From Mycoplasmoides gallisepticum (GTDB lineage: Bacteria > Bacillota_I > Bacilli_A > Mycoplasmatales > Mycoplasmoidaceae), in the NCBI RefSeq assembly GCF_900476085.1, contig NZ_LS991952.1:917409-981408 (forward strand): a DNA stretch of 64,000 nucleotides. Direction: 5' to 3'. Positions 33,892 through 45,795 of the stretch are shown here, in pieces (positions within the stretch are counted from its first letter, which is position 1; each line of letters opens with the position of its first letter). The position numbers were made by a program, and so were the translations under genes. A model generated the notes under the pieces. It did no database searches. It was not told the DNA's origin and worked only from the letters and a program-made list of their open reading frames with translations.

Positions 33892-35893
33892 TATTTCCTT
33901 CATTAGTATCAAAGTTGCTTGGTTTTACAATTGCTCTTTTACCAAAAGTAGTAAAGGCTTGAGAATTATTTAATGTATTTGCCATTGTTTCATTATCTAC
34001 ATAAACTGTTTGGAAAACATATTTTCCTGATTCAATTAATCCATAAAGTTCTGGACCTCAATTATTGCCTAAATCCACAGCATTGCCTTGTATATAAAGT
34101 GTATCAACTTTTTGAGGAGAAACAAACATTAACTTAGGACGATCGGGTCCTTTAATTAATAAAGCTGATCATTGTTGTTGATGTAAAGTTTTACTATCTA
34201 GAGTAAAGACATTCGAATTGTTATAAAGGGTTAATTTTTTAAATACTCTACCATAGAAATTCATACCTTGTAAACTTTTGATTTCTGGAAGATTAGAAAA
34301 ATCTAAATAAGTAGGTCATGAGCCATCTCCAAATGCTCCTTGAAAAATTCTCTCGCCATATCTATCTTTAAGAGCAATTCTTAAACCTTCATTAATTTGA
34401 TCTAAGGTCATGCCTTTATCAAATTTTAAGGTATTAAATACTATAGAACCGGGCATATTTTTATTATTAGGTTGGACCGTAGAAGTAGTGATTGATTCAT
34501 GATTGTAATCAAAAGTAATATTTTTTACTCCTCTTAAAACATATGGATTAATACCTCAATCATCAGCTACTGTATTGCTTGAATTATATAAATCTAATTC
34601 TTGTATTTTTTTATCTTTTAAACCAATTAATGATGAAGTATCTCTAGCTTCAAAGAATAAAGTTAATTTTTGTATTGAATCTGGCATTTGAGCTAATATT
34701 TTACTAAAATCTTGATATTTATCAATTAAGCCCATATTTCTTATAACTATACCATCCAATTTTTGTCCAGCTTGTTCTGTTTTTTTCAAAAAGTTAAGGA
34801 AATTATTATAACCTGCAACATTTGATGCATCTAAAACAGCTATTAAACGATTGCCTTTAACTTTACTTTTGGCAAATTCGCCTTCAGGTGTATATTGTAA
34901 AACAGTTATACCATTGTTACTTCCTGCTCCATATTCAATAAAACTATTAGTTGCGTCTTGTTTTTTAAAACCTTCATAATCTAAATCACGAATAACTTTA
35001 GAATTACGTTTATATTCACTATCGTATGCAAAATATCTATTTTGATGATCTGATATCATTCTATTTCTTACTACATTATCTGAATGATCTATAAAGGTTC
35101 AAGAATTACCAGTATAACCTCATTGAATATTTGGCACCATACCTTTAGCTAAAAATTCATCTAAATCTCTTTCAATATTAGCTCACATATCTTTAAATTC
35201 TTTAGGTAAATTGTAAGCATCATTGATAATTTGAAAACCTATAGCTTTAGATTTTTCGCTTGTAGTTCTACCATCATTATTATATAAATTTTGTAATAAA
35301 ACTGTTCAATCCTTTTTGCCTTCATTTTTTGTTGCCGCACCTAATTTTCTTATTTCATAAATTGCATCGTTAATTTGTCTAATTTGTTCATCAGTGAATT
35401 GTTTTGGTAAATCTTTAGTTAAATTAACTAAAGTAGACACTGCAGTTTTAATAGTTTCAGTTTGTTCTTTTGTTAATTTGCCACCAGGATTTTCTTTAGG
35501 TTTGAGCGTACTAAAATCTAAATCAGGTAAATTATTTATATCAACAAAACCTTCAGAAGATTGAGGCAACATATCTTCTATTGTTGGTTTTTTAGGTTCT
35601 GGTGGAGTTGGTTCTGGTTTTTTCTCAGGAGGATTAACAACTACTACTGGCTTACTCTCTGGTTTTTCTGGAGCATTTTCCAGATTAAAATCACGATTCG
35701 AATTTTGCGAATCGTTTGCATTTGAAGCATTCGTATTTAATGAAACCTTATTTGATCTTTGAAATAAGCTAGCTTGAGATTCTTTTTGTTGAGTTGAATA
35801 AACAATTCCCAAGGTGCTTGCCACACCCAGAGTAACAGAACCTGTACTAAGCGCAATTAATTTGATGATTTTTCTTTTTTTAGAGCTAATCAT
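33869..35893 (-). CDS. MIB-D: mycoplasma immunoglobulin-binding (MIB-like) protein, intact
   Basis: A 674-residue frame, start M-I-S-S-K-K-R-K-I-I-K at 35893. Signal anchor at residues 9-31, Pro/Glu/Lys linker at about 80-105 (P-P-E-K-K-P-E-P-T-P), and the P-T-I-E-D-M-L-P-Q-S-S-E-G-F block. The body continues with S-N-T-V-A-D-D and ends near-identical to MIB-A. It stands directly before the F1-like remnant and MIP-B, so it is the positional partner of the intact protease. MIB-A and MIB-D share the same length and the same overlap with the following GTG. Confidence 0.87.
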
Positions 35894-35928
35894 TTCAATA
35901 GTTTGACTAAAACAAGCTTATCAAAATA

Positions 35929-35934
35929 ACTATA
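35929..35934 (-). promoter_or_regulatory. Putative -10 box TATAGT of MIB-D
   Basis: TATAGT on the minus strand, about 35 bases before the ATG, followed by TATTTTGATAAGC, a variant of the element before MIB-A, -E and -F. Confidence 0.4.
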
Positions 35935-36018
35935 AATCTTTAATCTCACCTATATTAAATTATTATAAACTATATTGTTAATCTATAGAATTATAAGTTT
36001 TTGATCAGATTTTAAATT

Positions 36019-38136
36019 TTAAGCTTTATTTTTTGGTTCACCAATCGCGTTAAGTGTGTTGTCAATACCAAACTCTAGTTTTTTAACTTCGTTTAGTTTT
36101 TCAAGAGATAACACTGTATAAGTAAGTGAATTATTTTGTGAAGCTGCAGCTTGTTGTAACTGTTGACCTAAGAAATCAGAAGAGACAAGAACATTTCTAA
36201 ATGCACCACTATTAGTTGTGTATTTAATGAATGATAATAGGTTATCTAAACCTTCACGTTCTAATGTGCTGATATCACCTCTAAGGACTAAAGTGTTAGG
36301 TTGGGCAATTTCAGTACCACGACCAAAGCTAATATAACGTTTTAAATAGCTTGGTTGGTATTGCATTGCTGCTGTTCATTGAGAGTGGTTAAAGTCTGCT
36401 AAATCATAAGTTACGAAAGTAGTACCACTATCTGGATCACTTTGAATTAATTTACTAGATAATCTTACTTGTTTTAATTCAGCATCATGAACATTTAAAT
36501 TCTTTAAGCTGGTGATAATTGGAGCATCAGCAAAGTCTCAGAATACTGGTTTAGCGCCATCACCTTGGTGATTACCCTGGAAGATTCTTTCACTTCTTCT
36601 AGCTTTAGCAATATCTAAACCTTCTTGAACTCGTTTGTAATCATCATTACGATCAAATTTTAAGGTCGTAAAGATTGGCGTTGAAGCAATTGTTGATCCA
36701 GGGGGATATGGATCAAATCCACCAACATTATAAGCTAATAATGATGGGATAAAGTTAATGTGTTTTAACGCTAATGGGTTAATACCTCATAGATCAGTAT
36801 TAACTTGTCCAGTTGTGTAAAGGTTTAATTCTTTTATCCGTCTGTCTTCTAAAGCTAATAATGATGTAGTATCAGCACCATCTAAGAAGACTGTTAGAGT
36901 TTCCACATTAGGTGGTAAAGCTTTAATAATGTCATAAACATTTCTTGTAGTATGAGCTTTACCAACGTTTTTAAGGGTTACACCGATCTTACTATTCTTA
37001 TCATTTTCATAAACTTTAGTAATAAAGTCGATGAATTTTTGATAACCTGAAGTGTTATCAACATTTAAGATAAACATCTTTAGATCTTTTTTATCTTTGT
37101 AGTAATCACTTGATTTATCATCAGGACTATAATTTAACACTTGGATACCATCATCTTTACCAATTCCATAAGTTCCATTAGTGTATTGATCTGATACATC
37201 GGTTTTACTTCAACCTCTGAAGTTACCCTTAATAATATCATCTGAATTTGGACTGTATTTCCAATCTGGGTTACCTAAAACTTTATAAGAGTTAACTTCT
37301 TTATAGTAGTTTAAAACTGGGTTATCATTTTCGTTTTTATAACCAAAAGCTACATTAACAGTTAGATCTTTATTAACAAAGATTTTTCAAGTACGATTAG
37401 CTTTTGATTCCCCCATAAGGTTACCATTCAATCAATTCTGAATTGAATCAAGTAACCACTCAGCAGCAGTTTTACCATTAACTACGTTTGTAAACAGTTG
37501 TTTTCAAACATTGTTAAAGAAATCTTCGTTACCATCATAACCTGATAATTTTCTAATCGCATCACGAGTAGCAGTATCATTAGCCCCATTACCGCTTTTA
37601 ATTGCAGCATCTAACTTATCTCTTGCACTGGTTAGTGAAGTAACTGTTTCTTTATATAAAGCAGCAGCTGCTGCATCACGAATTGCTTGCTTACTTGGGT
37701 CGTTAGGTTGTTTAGGTGTATTAGGGTCTAAGTTATAGTTTCCAGGGGTATAAGTAACGTATTTAATCTGTGTATCAGGTGCCAATTTATCAAACGGAGA
37801 AGGTTGAGGTTTTGGCTGAGGCTTTGGTTCTGGTTTAGGTTGTGGATCTGGTTTTGCTTCTGGCTTCTTTTCAGGTGGATTGACAATAATTGGTTTATTG
37901 TCAGGTTTTTGTTGTTCAGGTGGCAAATTAAAATCACGATTTGAGTTTTGCAAATCGTTAACCCCATTAGATCCTTGATCCAACTTAACGACATTATTTC
38001 TTTGAATTAATGTTGTTTGGGAATTGGATTCAGTTGTTGAATAAATTATTCCGAATGTACTAGCAGCACCAATAATAACAGATGATGTGCTAATTGATAT
38101 TAATTTAATGATCTTTCTTTTTTTTGAACTTAACAT
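36019..38136 (-). CDS. MIB-E: mycoplasma immunoglobulin-binding (MIB-like) protein, intact
   Basis: A 705-residue frame from ATG 38134-38136. Basic start and anchor as in the other paralogues, a Pro/Lys/Gln linker (P-Q-P-K-P-E-P-K-P-Q, residues about 90-112), and a body with T-P-K-Q-P-N-D-P-S-K and W-G-I-N-P-L-A-L-K-H. It ends with N-T-L-N-A-I-G-E-P-K-N. It resembles MIB-B and MIB-F in the body more than MIB-A/D. It has no counterpart in the inverted copy, which supports a recombinational loss there. Surface location is from the anchor; antibody binding is inferred from the family. Confidence 0.87.
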
Positions 38137-38174
38137 TTATCGATGTTTAACTAAAACTAAAAGCTCATTAAATA

Positions 38175-38180
38175 ACTATA
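38175..38180 (-). promoter_or_regulatory. Putative -10 box TATAGT of MIB-E
   Basis: TATAGTTATTTAATGAGCTT on the minus strand, about 40 bases before the ATG, the same as before MIB-A. Confidence 0.5.
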
Positions 38181-38314
38181 AATCTTTTTGAATCTTTTAA
38201 ATAGAATTAAAACCTATATATTTTTATTATATATCGATTTTGTTGTGCTGTTATCTTAACACAATGAATAAGTCCACAAGCAGTTGAAACTTTCCACAAG
38301 TTTAAAAAACCAGA

Positions 38315-40420
38315 TTATGAATTTTGATTAGTCTTGTTAAGTGGTTGCCCAATTGAATTTAAAGATGGATCAACGTGGAAGATCTTAGGTTTGAATTTTT
38401 CTAATTCACTAGCTGACACAACAATTACTTGAGGTTTAGTTCTTCAACCTGCAGCTGCTGAATTAATCGCATCTGCCACAGATTGTGATGAAGTATACAC
38501 TTTTTTAAATGCACCACCTGTTGTTGCATAATGAATAAATTGTGTTAATTCGATCACACTACCTTGTTCTAATTGATTAGCTTCACCTTTTAAGATTAAT
38601 GATTCTGGTTGAAGAATCTCAGTTCCTTTACCAAAGTAGATATATCGATCAGGTGAAATTGAAACATATCTTAAAGCTCTATCAAATTGAGCGTGATTAA
38701 ATTCAGATAAATTATATGTAACTAACATGTTACCATGTTCATCTGTATCGATTAATTCTGAAGATAGGGTTAATTCTCTTAACTCAGCATCATGAACATC
38801 AATATTTTGTAATGTTCTAATAATCGGGGCACTTGAGAAGTCTCAAGCAACTGGTTTAGCGCCTTCACCTTGGAAATTACCTTGGAAGATTCTTTCGCTT
38901 CTTCTTGCTTTAGCTATATCTAAACCTTCTTGAACACGCTTGTAATCATCATTGCGATCAAACTTTAATTTACCAATAATTGGAGTTGAAGCAACAACTA
39001 TTCCTTCTCCATAACCACCAACGTTATAAGCTAATAATGATGGGATAAAGTTAATGTGTTTTAGTGCTAATGGGTTAATTGCTCACAGACCACTATTAAC
39101 TTGTCCAGTTGTGTAAATATTAAGTTCTTTTAAGTGTCGGTTTTCTAATGCTAATAATGAAGTAGTATCAGAGTTTTCAAAGAAAACTGTTAAAGTAGCT
39201 ACATTATTAGGTAACGCTTTAATAATGTCATATACGTTTCTATTCGTATGTGTTTTACCAACGTTTTGTAATACCACACCAATCTCAGAAGTCGTGTCTT
39301 TAGCTTTGTTTAAGAAATCAATGAATTTTTGGTAACCACTAGTCTTATCAACGTCTAAAACAAAGACATTGATTGGTTTCTTATTTGCATAGTAAGAATC
39401 TTTAGTATCACCAGGAGTGTAGTGTCTTACTGTAATACCATCATCTGCGGTGATGCCATATTTAGCGTCGTTAATAAATTCGCTAGTCTTATCAGTTTTA
39501 ACTCAACCACTGAAGTTACCCTCTAAGATATCTCTTGGATTATCAACTGCTCACTTATTAGGTGTTCCTAAAACACGGTGACGATAAACATCCTTGTAGT
39601 ATTTAATTACTGGGTTGTCACCTTCATTTAGATAACCAAATGAAACGTTAACAGTAAAGTCCATATTAATGTTAATTCTTCATGTTCTGTTTGCTTTAGC
39701 TTCAGACATTAAGAAACTATCATTATAAAAAGAGTTTAAAGACTCTAATAATCAATCGATTTTCTTTTTACCACGGATAGTTTCAGTAAATAAACCTTTT
39801 CAAACAATGTCATAGAAATCAGGATTAGTACTATATCCAGATTCTTTTAAAAAGGTTTGTTTTGCTTCTAAATCATCAGCACCAGCTACACCTTTAGCTC
39901 TAGCTTTTTCAAGTGCTGCTCTAGCTTTAGAGATTGATGCTTTAGTACGCTCGTATAAAGCTTGTGTTTGAGCACTATCTAAAACAGCTTTAGTTGGATC
40001 GTTAGGTTGCTGAGGTGTAGTTGCATCCAAACGATAATCTGGTTTGTCATACGTTACGTAATTAATATTTGTTGTCTGAGCAAACTTATCGTTGGGATCA
40101 ACGGGTCTTGGTTGAGGTTTAGGTTGAGGAGTTGGTTCTGGTTTTTTCTCAGGCTTAGGTTGTTCTTTTACAACCGGAGCCTTAGTTACTGGAGGAGTAG
40201 GGGTATCTGGTAAATTATTATCCCTATTAGAGTTATATGCGTCTTGTGCTTTACCATTCCCGTCCAAAGTAACCTTATTTTGTCTTTGAACTAAGGTGTC
40301 ATTACTACTACCAGAATTTTGACTATAAAGAATCCCTAATGTCGTACCACTAGCAATTGCTAAAGAACTTGTTGATAAAGCAACAATTTTAATGATCTTT
40401 CTTTTTTTGGAATTTAACAT
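38315..40420 (-). CDS. MIB-F: mycoplasma immunoglobulin-binding (MIB-like) protein, intact
   Basis: A 701-residue frame from ATG 40418-40420 to TAA 38315-38317. The N-terminus (M-L-N-S-K-K-R-K-I-I-K, S-Q-N-S-G-S-S-N-D-T-L-V-Q-R-Q-N-K) is the closest match to MIB-A. The linker is P-E-K-K-P-E-P-T-P-Q-P-K, and the body carries T-P-Q-Q-P-N-D-P-T-K, T-N-R-N-V-Y-D-I-I-K-A-L-P, F-E-N-S-D-T-T-S-L-L-A-L-E-N and the end D-P-S-L-N-S-I-G-Q-P. It is the first MIB of the leftward cluster, immediately after the aldehyde dehydrogenase, as in the inverted copy. Confidence 0.87.
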
Positions 40421-40457
40421 TGTTATTTAAACAAAAAACTAAAAGCTCATTAAATAA

Positions 40458-40463
40458 CTATCA
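40458..40463 (-). promoter_or_regulatory. Putative -10 region of MIB-F
   Basis: GATAGTTATTTAATGAGCTT on the minus strand, about 40 bases before the ATG. One base differs from the TATAGT of MIB-A and MIB-E. Confidence 0.4.
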
Positions 40464-40582
40464 ATCGATTAATATCTCTAATTATATCAAGAAAAGATTA
40501 ATTAGTGCAAAAGGGTTCATAAACCCTCTTAGAAATAACTAAAGATTCTAACTACATTAAAGATATGTGATTTTGCTTCAGA

Positions 40583-41944
40583 TTATTTAAAAATCTTTTT
40601 AATTGCTCTGAATTTATCTTCAGTATAAGGACGATATCTTAAATTATTATCAAACCCAGCTTTGGTTAAGATCGTTTTGGCATAACTAAACGTTTTAAAC
40701 CCAAAATAACCATGGTAATTACCCATCCCACTATTTCCAACACCACCAAACGGAGTGTGGCTGTTAGCAATATGAATGATCGTATCATTAATTGCCCCAC
40801 CACCAAACTCTAGGGTGCTAAACACTTTATCAGTAATGACTCTGTCATTACTAAACATATATAGGGCTAAAGGACGTTCTTTGTTCTTTAGTTCTTTTAA
40901 TAAATGTTCTAGGTTCTCATATTTCATAACAGGGATAACCGGACCAAAGATCTCTTCTTGCATGATCTCATCATTAAAGGCGACATCACCAATGATTACT
41001 GGGTGGAAATAATTACCTTGGTTGTTTTTTTGATAAACGATCTTTTCTTTGGGAGTTTTAGCTAATAAAGCTTCTAAACGTCTAAAATGTTGATCATTAA
41101 TGATGTGAGTCATATTTGATTTATTAAGGTTTAGATCATCAATTTGTTTAATCAATTCCTTAATGAATGCATCATAGAGATAACTATGAACAATTAAATA
41201 GTCTGGCGCAATACAGGTCTGTCCAGCATTTAAGATCTTGCCAAATAAAAAACTCTTAACAGCTTTCTCTAGATCTGTGTTTGTGTCAACAATACAAGGA
41301 GATTTTCCACCTAGTTCAAGGGTTACTGGTGTTAAGTGGGTTGCAGCTTGTTGCATCACTTTTTTGCCCACATTACTACTACCTGTAAAGAAGATATGAT
41401 CATATTTTAATGACATCATCTCTTCAATTGAATGTTTATTATTATCAATGAAGTAAATGTACTTTTCATCAAAATATTTGTTAAAGATTTCCAGCATTAA
41501 TTTTGAAGTGTGGGGAACAAACTCGCTTAGTTTGATGATTGCTGTATTTCCTGCTGCAATTGCTGCCACCAACGGGTTAAAGACCAACAACAGCGGGTAA
41601 TTCCATGGTGCTACGATCAAAGTATTCCCATAAGGTTGGTAACGATATGAAACCTTGGCAAAAAATTGAAAAGTGTTTCTAGGCGCTTTAATTGGTTTCA
41701 TTCACTTTTTAAGGTGTCTGATCGCATAGTTTAGCTCTTTTTTTATTAAGACAAATTCGCTAATATATGTTTCATAAGCAGATTTATTAAAATCCTTTTT
41801 TAAAGCTTCATAGAAATCATTTTCATAAATATCAATGATCTCTCTAAGTTTTTTTAAGTTCTCTAATCTAAACTGGTAATCCTTAGTTACGTTACTATCA
41901 AAAAACGCCTTTTGGCTTTGTAAGATCTCTTTTAAAGTTTTCAT
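40583..41944 (-). CDS. NAD(P)-dependent aldehyde dehydrogenase
   Basis: A 453-residue frame from ATG 41942-41944. An in-frame GTG at 41999-42001 would add 19 residues, but a TATAAT (41966-41971) lies between them and the short start fits the class 3-type ALDH length. It oxidises aldehydes to acids with NAD(P)+. The family order is present: P-W-N-Y-P, the G-N-T-A-I-I-K-L-S-E segment, F-T-G-S-S-N-V-G-K, the general base Glu in L-E-L-G-G-K-S-P, catalytic Cys in N-A-G-Q-T-C-I-A-P-D-Y, E-E-I-F-G-P and F-G-G-V-G-N-S-G-M-G. The specific substrate is unknown. A truncated second copy lies at 10856-11827, so this gene belongs to the duplicated block. Confidence 0.93.
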
Positions 41945-41965
41945 AATTTCGTGTTGATTACTTTT

Positions 41966-41971
41966 ATTATA
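41966..41971 (-). promoter_or_regulatory. -10 box TATAAT of the aldehyde dehydrogenase
   Basis: A perfect TATAAT on the minus strand 21 bases before ATG 41944. It supports the shorter start. Confidence 0.55.
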
Positions 41972-42081
41972 AACGAATAAGCCTTGTTTATTTGTGGTCA
42001 CACTAACCTTAATTTAAGCTATAAAAAACTAAGTTTTTTCTAACCCAAACCAGCTAAATAAATAATTGATAAACCTATCAA

Positions 42082-43425
42082 TTATGAACTTAATTTCAGA
42101 TACTTGTTTTTAATCTGGTTAAACAGTTTTTGCTTCTTAGCTGCTTTTTCAGAATCAAAAATAATTAGGTGGTTAAATGCTTCTGGGTGACTAATATCTA
42201 ATATCATAGAATAGTTGGTAATCGGATAGAATTTCTTAGAATTATGTTCGTAGATATTAATCCCTAAAGAGTTAGATTTCTTAGCATATAAAGTTTTATC
42301 TTTATAACTATCTTTTACCAAGAAGTATTGACTGTCATCAATGATATTTTTTAATTGGTTATAAATCTCTTCTCTTCTTAATTGATCATCAAACGTTCAG
42401 ATTAAAAACTTGTTCTCAACAAAATGATTATTTAATAACGTTTTTAAGATTGGGTCATTAGTTTTAATTCATTGTTGGTATAAAAACGTATTGAAATAAT
42501 CATCAGTTAAATACTTAAACAGATTTAAATCAACTTTGCTGATATCATTATCAATAAATAATGCTTCAAACAACTGTTGGATAATTTCAAAACCATAAAA
42601 GTCAAACTGGTTTTGTTTAAATAGATCAACGATCCGTTTAAACACCAACATAATAATCTGTTCTAAAACCACACTTTTGTGGTTATAGTAAACCGATTTA
42701 TACATGTGGTAACGTCCGATTAATAAACTCTCGATCGTGGTAATTGCTTTTTTCTCATACCCAACTTGTTTAGATTTGTGATCAAAAACAATCCAACGAT
42801 CTAAGAGTTTAGAATCAATCGTTCCATAAGTCGCCCCGGTAAAATAAGAATCTCTTTTTAAATAATCGATGCGATCTGCATCTAATTCGGACGAAATTAG
42901 TTGTTGCATTCAAAGCGGTTTTTTCTTAAGTAAGGGGTTATTCTTATCAATTAATGCGGCAACATCTTCGGGATTAATATTGTTTTCTTTTAAGATCGGA
43001 TAGATCTCACCACGTTTATTTAAGATTAGTTTAGCCGTCATCACTTCATGGTGAAACCGTTGCTTATGATCATCCGTGCAGTTATTAAGATAAAACTCAA
43101 AAGCGTGAGAGTGAGGACCATGACCTAAGTCATGTAACAAACCAGCACAAATCAACGTTTGCTTATCGTAGTCACTGATTCGCTTAAACGTTGATTTGAA
43201 CATCATTTTTCTTAACAGTTCATATACCCCAAGACAGTGTGAGAACCTATTATGTGAAGCTCCGGGGAATAAATTGCTAGATAAGCCTAACTGTTGGATC
43301 CGTTTTAACCTTTTAAACTCAGTTGTGTGGATTAATTGTTGCATCCAAGCAGTTTTATCTTTAAAAACTACTTCACTATGGATTGGATCTTTTAAAAAAT
43401 AAGCGCGATTAGTTTTACTTGGCAT
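42082..43425 (-). CDS. HD-domain phosphohydrolase (dGTPase/SAMHD-like)
   Basis: A 447-residue frame from ATG 43423-43425, continuous with TGA as Trp. The HD pattern is clear: R-L-K-R-I-Q-Q-L-G, H-N-R-F-S-H-C-L-G, H-D-L-G-H-G-P-H-S-H and later E-L-D-A-D-R-I-D-Y-L-K-R-D. These are the metal-binding and dNTP-site residues of the YwfO/SAMHD1-like group, enzymes that hydrolyse dNTPs to the nucleoside and triphosphate. The M. genitalium homologue (MG461) also precedes gltX. The start overlaps the end of gltX by 11 bases, so the two are translationally coupled. Confidence 0.9.
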
Positions 43426-44911
43426 TAGTTAGATAATTGATGGCATCATCAAGATTTTTAAGAATTGTTTGTTTATCATACAAAGCAATCACTTTGTTTA
43501 ACTCTGGACCGTGCTTTTTATTAGATAAAACAATTCTTAATGGCATATATAAGTTCTTACCACCTAAAGGTTTTTCTAAAACCAAATCACCTAGTTTAAT
43601 TTGGTGAGCTAACCAATTAATAATCTCTTTAACGTTATGGTCATTAACCTGATCAAGCTGATTAATCTTCTCTTTAAATGAGATTAAAAGTTGACGATAA
43701 TTTGGATTAGATTTTAAGAAATCTAGATCAGCTTGATCAAGGTTAGATAACCCAACATGGGGAACAAAACTTTCTTTAATGATCTCGTTGATCTGATAAC
43801 CATACTGTAATTGGTTTTTAAACATCAAGCAGATCTCATTAACTTTAGTTTTAATCTCATCATATTCATTAAGATCAACATATGGTTTGATGAATGCTAA
43901 ATACATAACATCATCCATATTTTTGATGTATTCAGATGAGATTCAATTTAGTTTTTTAATATCAAAAAAAGAAGGGGTTGCGCTTAAGTTTTTAATCGTA
44001 AACGATTTAACCAACGTAGGTAAATCTAAGATCTCAATATTATCTGGGTGAGATCAACCTAGTAAAGCAATAAAGTTAACTAGTGCTTCTGCTAAATAAC
44101 CTTTTTTTCTAAACCCTTCAACGAACTGTTCAACCGCTAGATTTCTTTTAGATAATTTCTTACCAGTTTCATCAACAATGATTGATAGATGACCATAAAC
44201 GAATTCATCTTTGAACCCTAAAGCTTCTTTGATTGCTAACTGGTAGGGAGTGTTTGAGATATGCTCTTCTCCTCTTAAGATATGTGAGATCTTCATATCA
44301 TGGTCGTCGATCACAACTGCAAAGTTGTACGTCGCGATCTGATTTGATTTTAAGATCACTGGGTCGCTCATTGAACTAGTATTAAAGATTAAGTTCCCAC
44401 GAATTAAATCGTTTCAAGAATATTCCTTATTATCTCTTAATAATAATCTGATCGTAAAAGGAATCTTATCAGCCAGATTCTTATGAATCTGCTCTTCTGA
44501 AAGAAGAAAACACTTTCTTGAATAAATTGGTGGTTTGTACTGTTTTAATAGATCTTCACGGTGTTTTTGTAATTCTTCAGGTGTACAAAAACAACGGTAT
44601 GCTTTTTTTTCTTCTAAAAGTTGGTAAGCATATTTTTGGTAAACTTCTAGTTTTTCAGACTGACGATAAGGTCCGCTTTGTGTAGGATTTCAAATTGATT
44701 CGTCAGCAAAAATATTTAGCCACTTTAAATTATAAAGTTGATTTTCAACACCATCTTCAACGTTTCTTTCAATGTCCGTATCTTCGATACGAACAATAAA
44801 TTCCCCGTTGTTGTGCTTGGCAAATAAATAATTAAATAAAGCTGTGCGTGCACCACCAATGTGGAAATACCCGGTTGGCGATGGTGCGTATCTGGTTCTA
44901 ATCTTAGACAT
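43415..44911 (-). CDS. gltX: Glutamyl-tRNA synthetase
   Basis: A 498-residue frame from ATG 44909-44911, crossing TGA codons. It charges tRNA-Glu with glutamate using ATP. The class I signature is [16 protein letters not shown] near residue 8, and the KMSKS equivalent is K-K-L-S-K-R-N near residue 245. F-I-V-R-I-E-D-T-D and H-I-L-R-G-E-E-H-I complete the catalytic core; the C-terminal anticodon-binding domain is helical. The spacing to folD upstream is 30 bases. Confidence 0.96.
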
Positions 44912-44941
44912 ATATCTCTATATATAATTTTAATTAAAAAG

Positions 44942-45793
44942 CTATTTATTAACCTTTTGAATTTCAGATAAGTTAATTAAGTTCTTGACTAAAGAATAAA
45001 TCGTTAGTGGGCCAATCCCACCAGGTGTGGGTGTACCATATGAAGCAATCTCTTTGAGCTTGTCATAATCAAAATCACCACAAATAAGGTATTTTGATTG
45101 TTCTGGATCAAAATATTTATCAATCCCAATATCGATAAATATCACCCCTCGTTTGAACTGGTAATTCGCCAAAAACTTCGCCTTACCCACTGCTGAGATT
45201 ACTAAATCTGCTACTTTAGTTTTTTCTTCTAACAGTTGACTATTTTCTTTAGTAATCAGATCAAACTTGATCTGATGTTCATTTAAATAATTAACAATCG
45301 GTTGGTTTGATGTAATCCCATTACCAATCAATAAGATCTTTTTATCTAAAAAACTAAGCTGGTATTCTTTAAATAGTTCTAGGACTGCATTAAGCACACA
45401 AGGGATAACTTTTTCTTTTTGATCTTGATCAAAACGGTGATACAAAAAAGCATCCACATCCAGACGAATGGGGATATTTTCAATGATCTTATTTGTATCT
45501 AATCTTTCTTTGATTGGTAATTGAACCAACACTCCGTTGGGATTACTTAAACTAATCTTTTGATTCATCTCAACGATGAATTGGTTCGTATCATCAATCT
45601 TAGATAAATCATAAACTTCAGTTTGAATCCCTAATGAATCGCAATAATTAATCTTATTGCGAACATAGATTCTAGAAGCCTCTGAAGGATCACTAATTAT
45701 GATTAATATTTTAATCTTTTGGTTATTAACTTTTTTAGCTAAATCTTCTTTTAGTTTTTGTGATAATTTCGTGCCATCTAATTTAATAAACAT
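44942..45793 (-). CDS. folD: Bifunctional methylenetetrahydrofolate dehydrogenase/cyclohydrolase
   Basis: A 283-residue protein from ATG 45791-45793. It interconverts 5,10-methylene-THF and 10-formyl-THF, supplying formyl groups for initiator tRNA and purines. The catalytic Lys lies in Y-V-R-N-K-I; G-V-L-V-Q-L-P, D-V-D-A-F, G-N-G-I-T-S-N-Q-P (the usual G-R-S-x-x-V-G-x-P loop, altered) and P-T-P-G-G-I-G-P-L-T are present. The altered dinucleotide loop could weaken the dehydrogenase activity. It starts 2 bases before the lgt stop, so the genes lgt and folD are tightly linked. Confidence 0.92.
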   Translation of the reverse strand: MFIKLDGTKLSQKLKEDLAKKVNNQKIKILIIISDPSEASRIYVRNKINYCDSLGIQTEVYDLSKIDDTNQFIVEMNQKISLSNPNGVLVQLPIKERLDTNKIIENIPIRLDVDAFLYHRFDQDQKEKVIPCVLNAVLELFKEYQLSFLDKKILLIGNGITSNQPIVNYLNEHQIKFDLITKENSQLLEEKTKVADLVISAVGKAKFLANYQFKRGVIFIDIGIDKYFDPEQSKYLICGDFDYDKLKEIASYGTPTPGGIGPLTIYSLVKNLINLSEIQKVNK

Positions 45794-45795
45794 AA

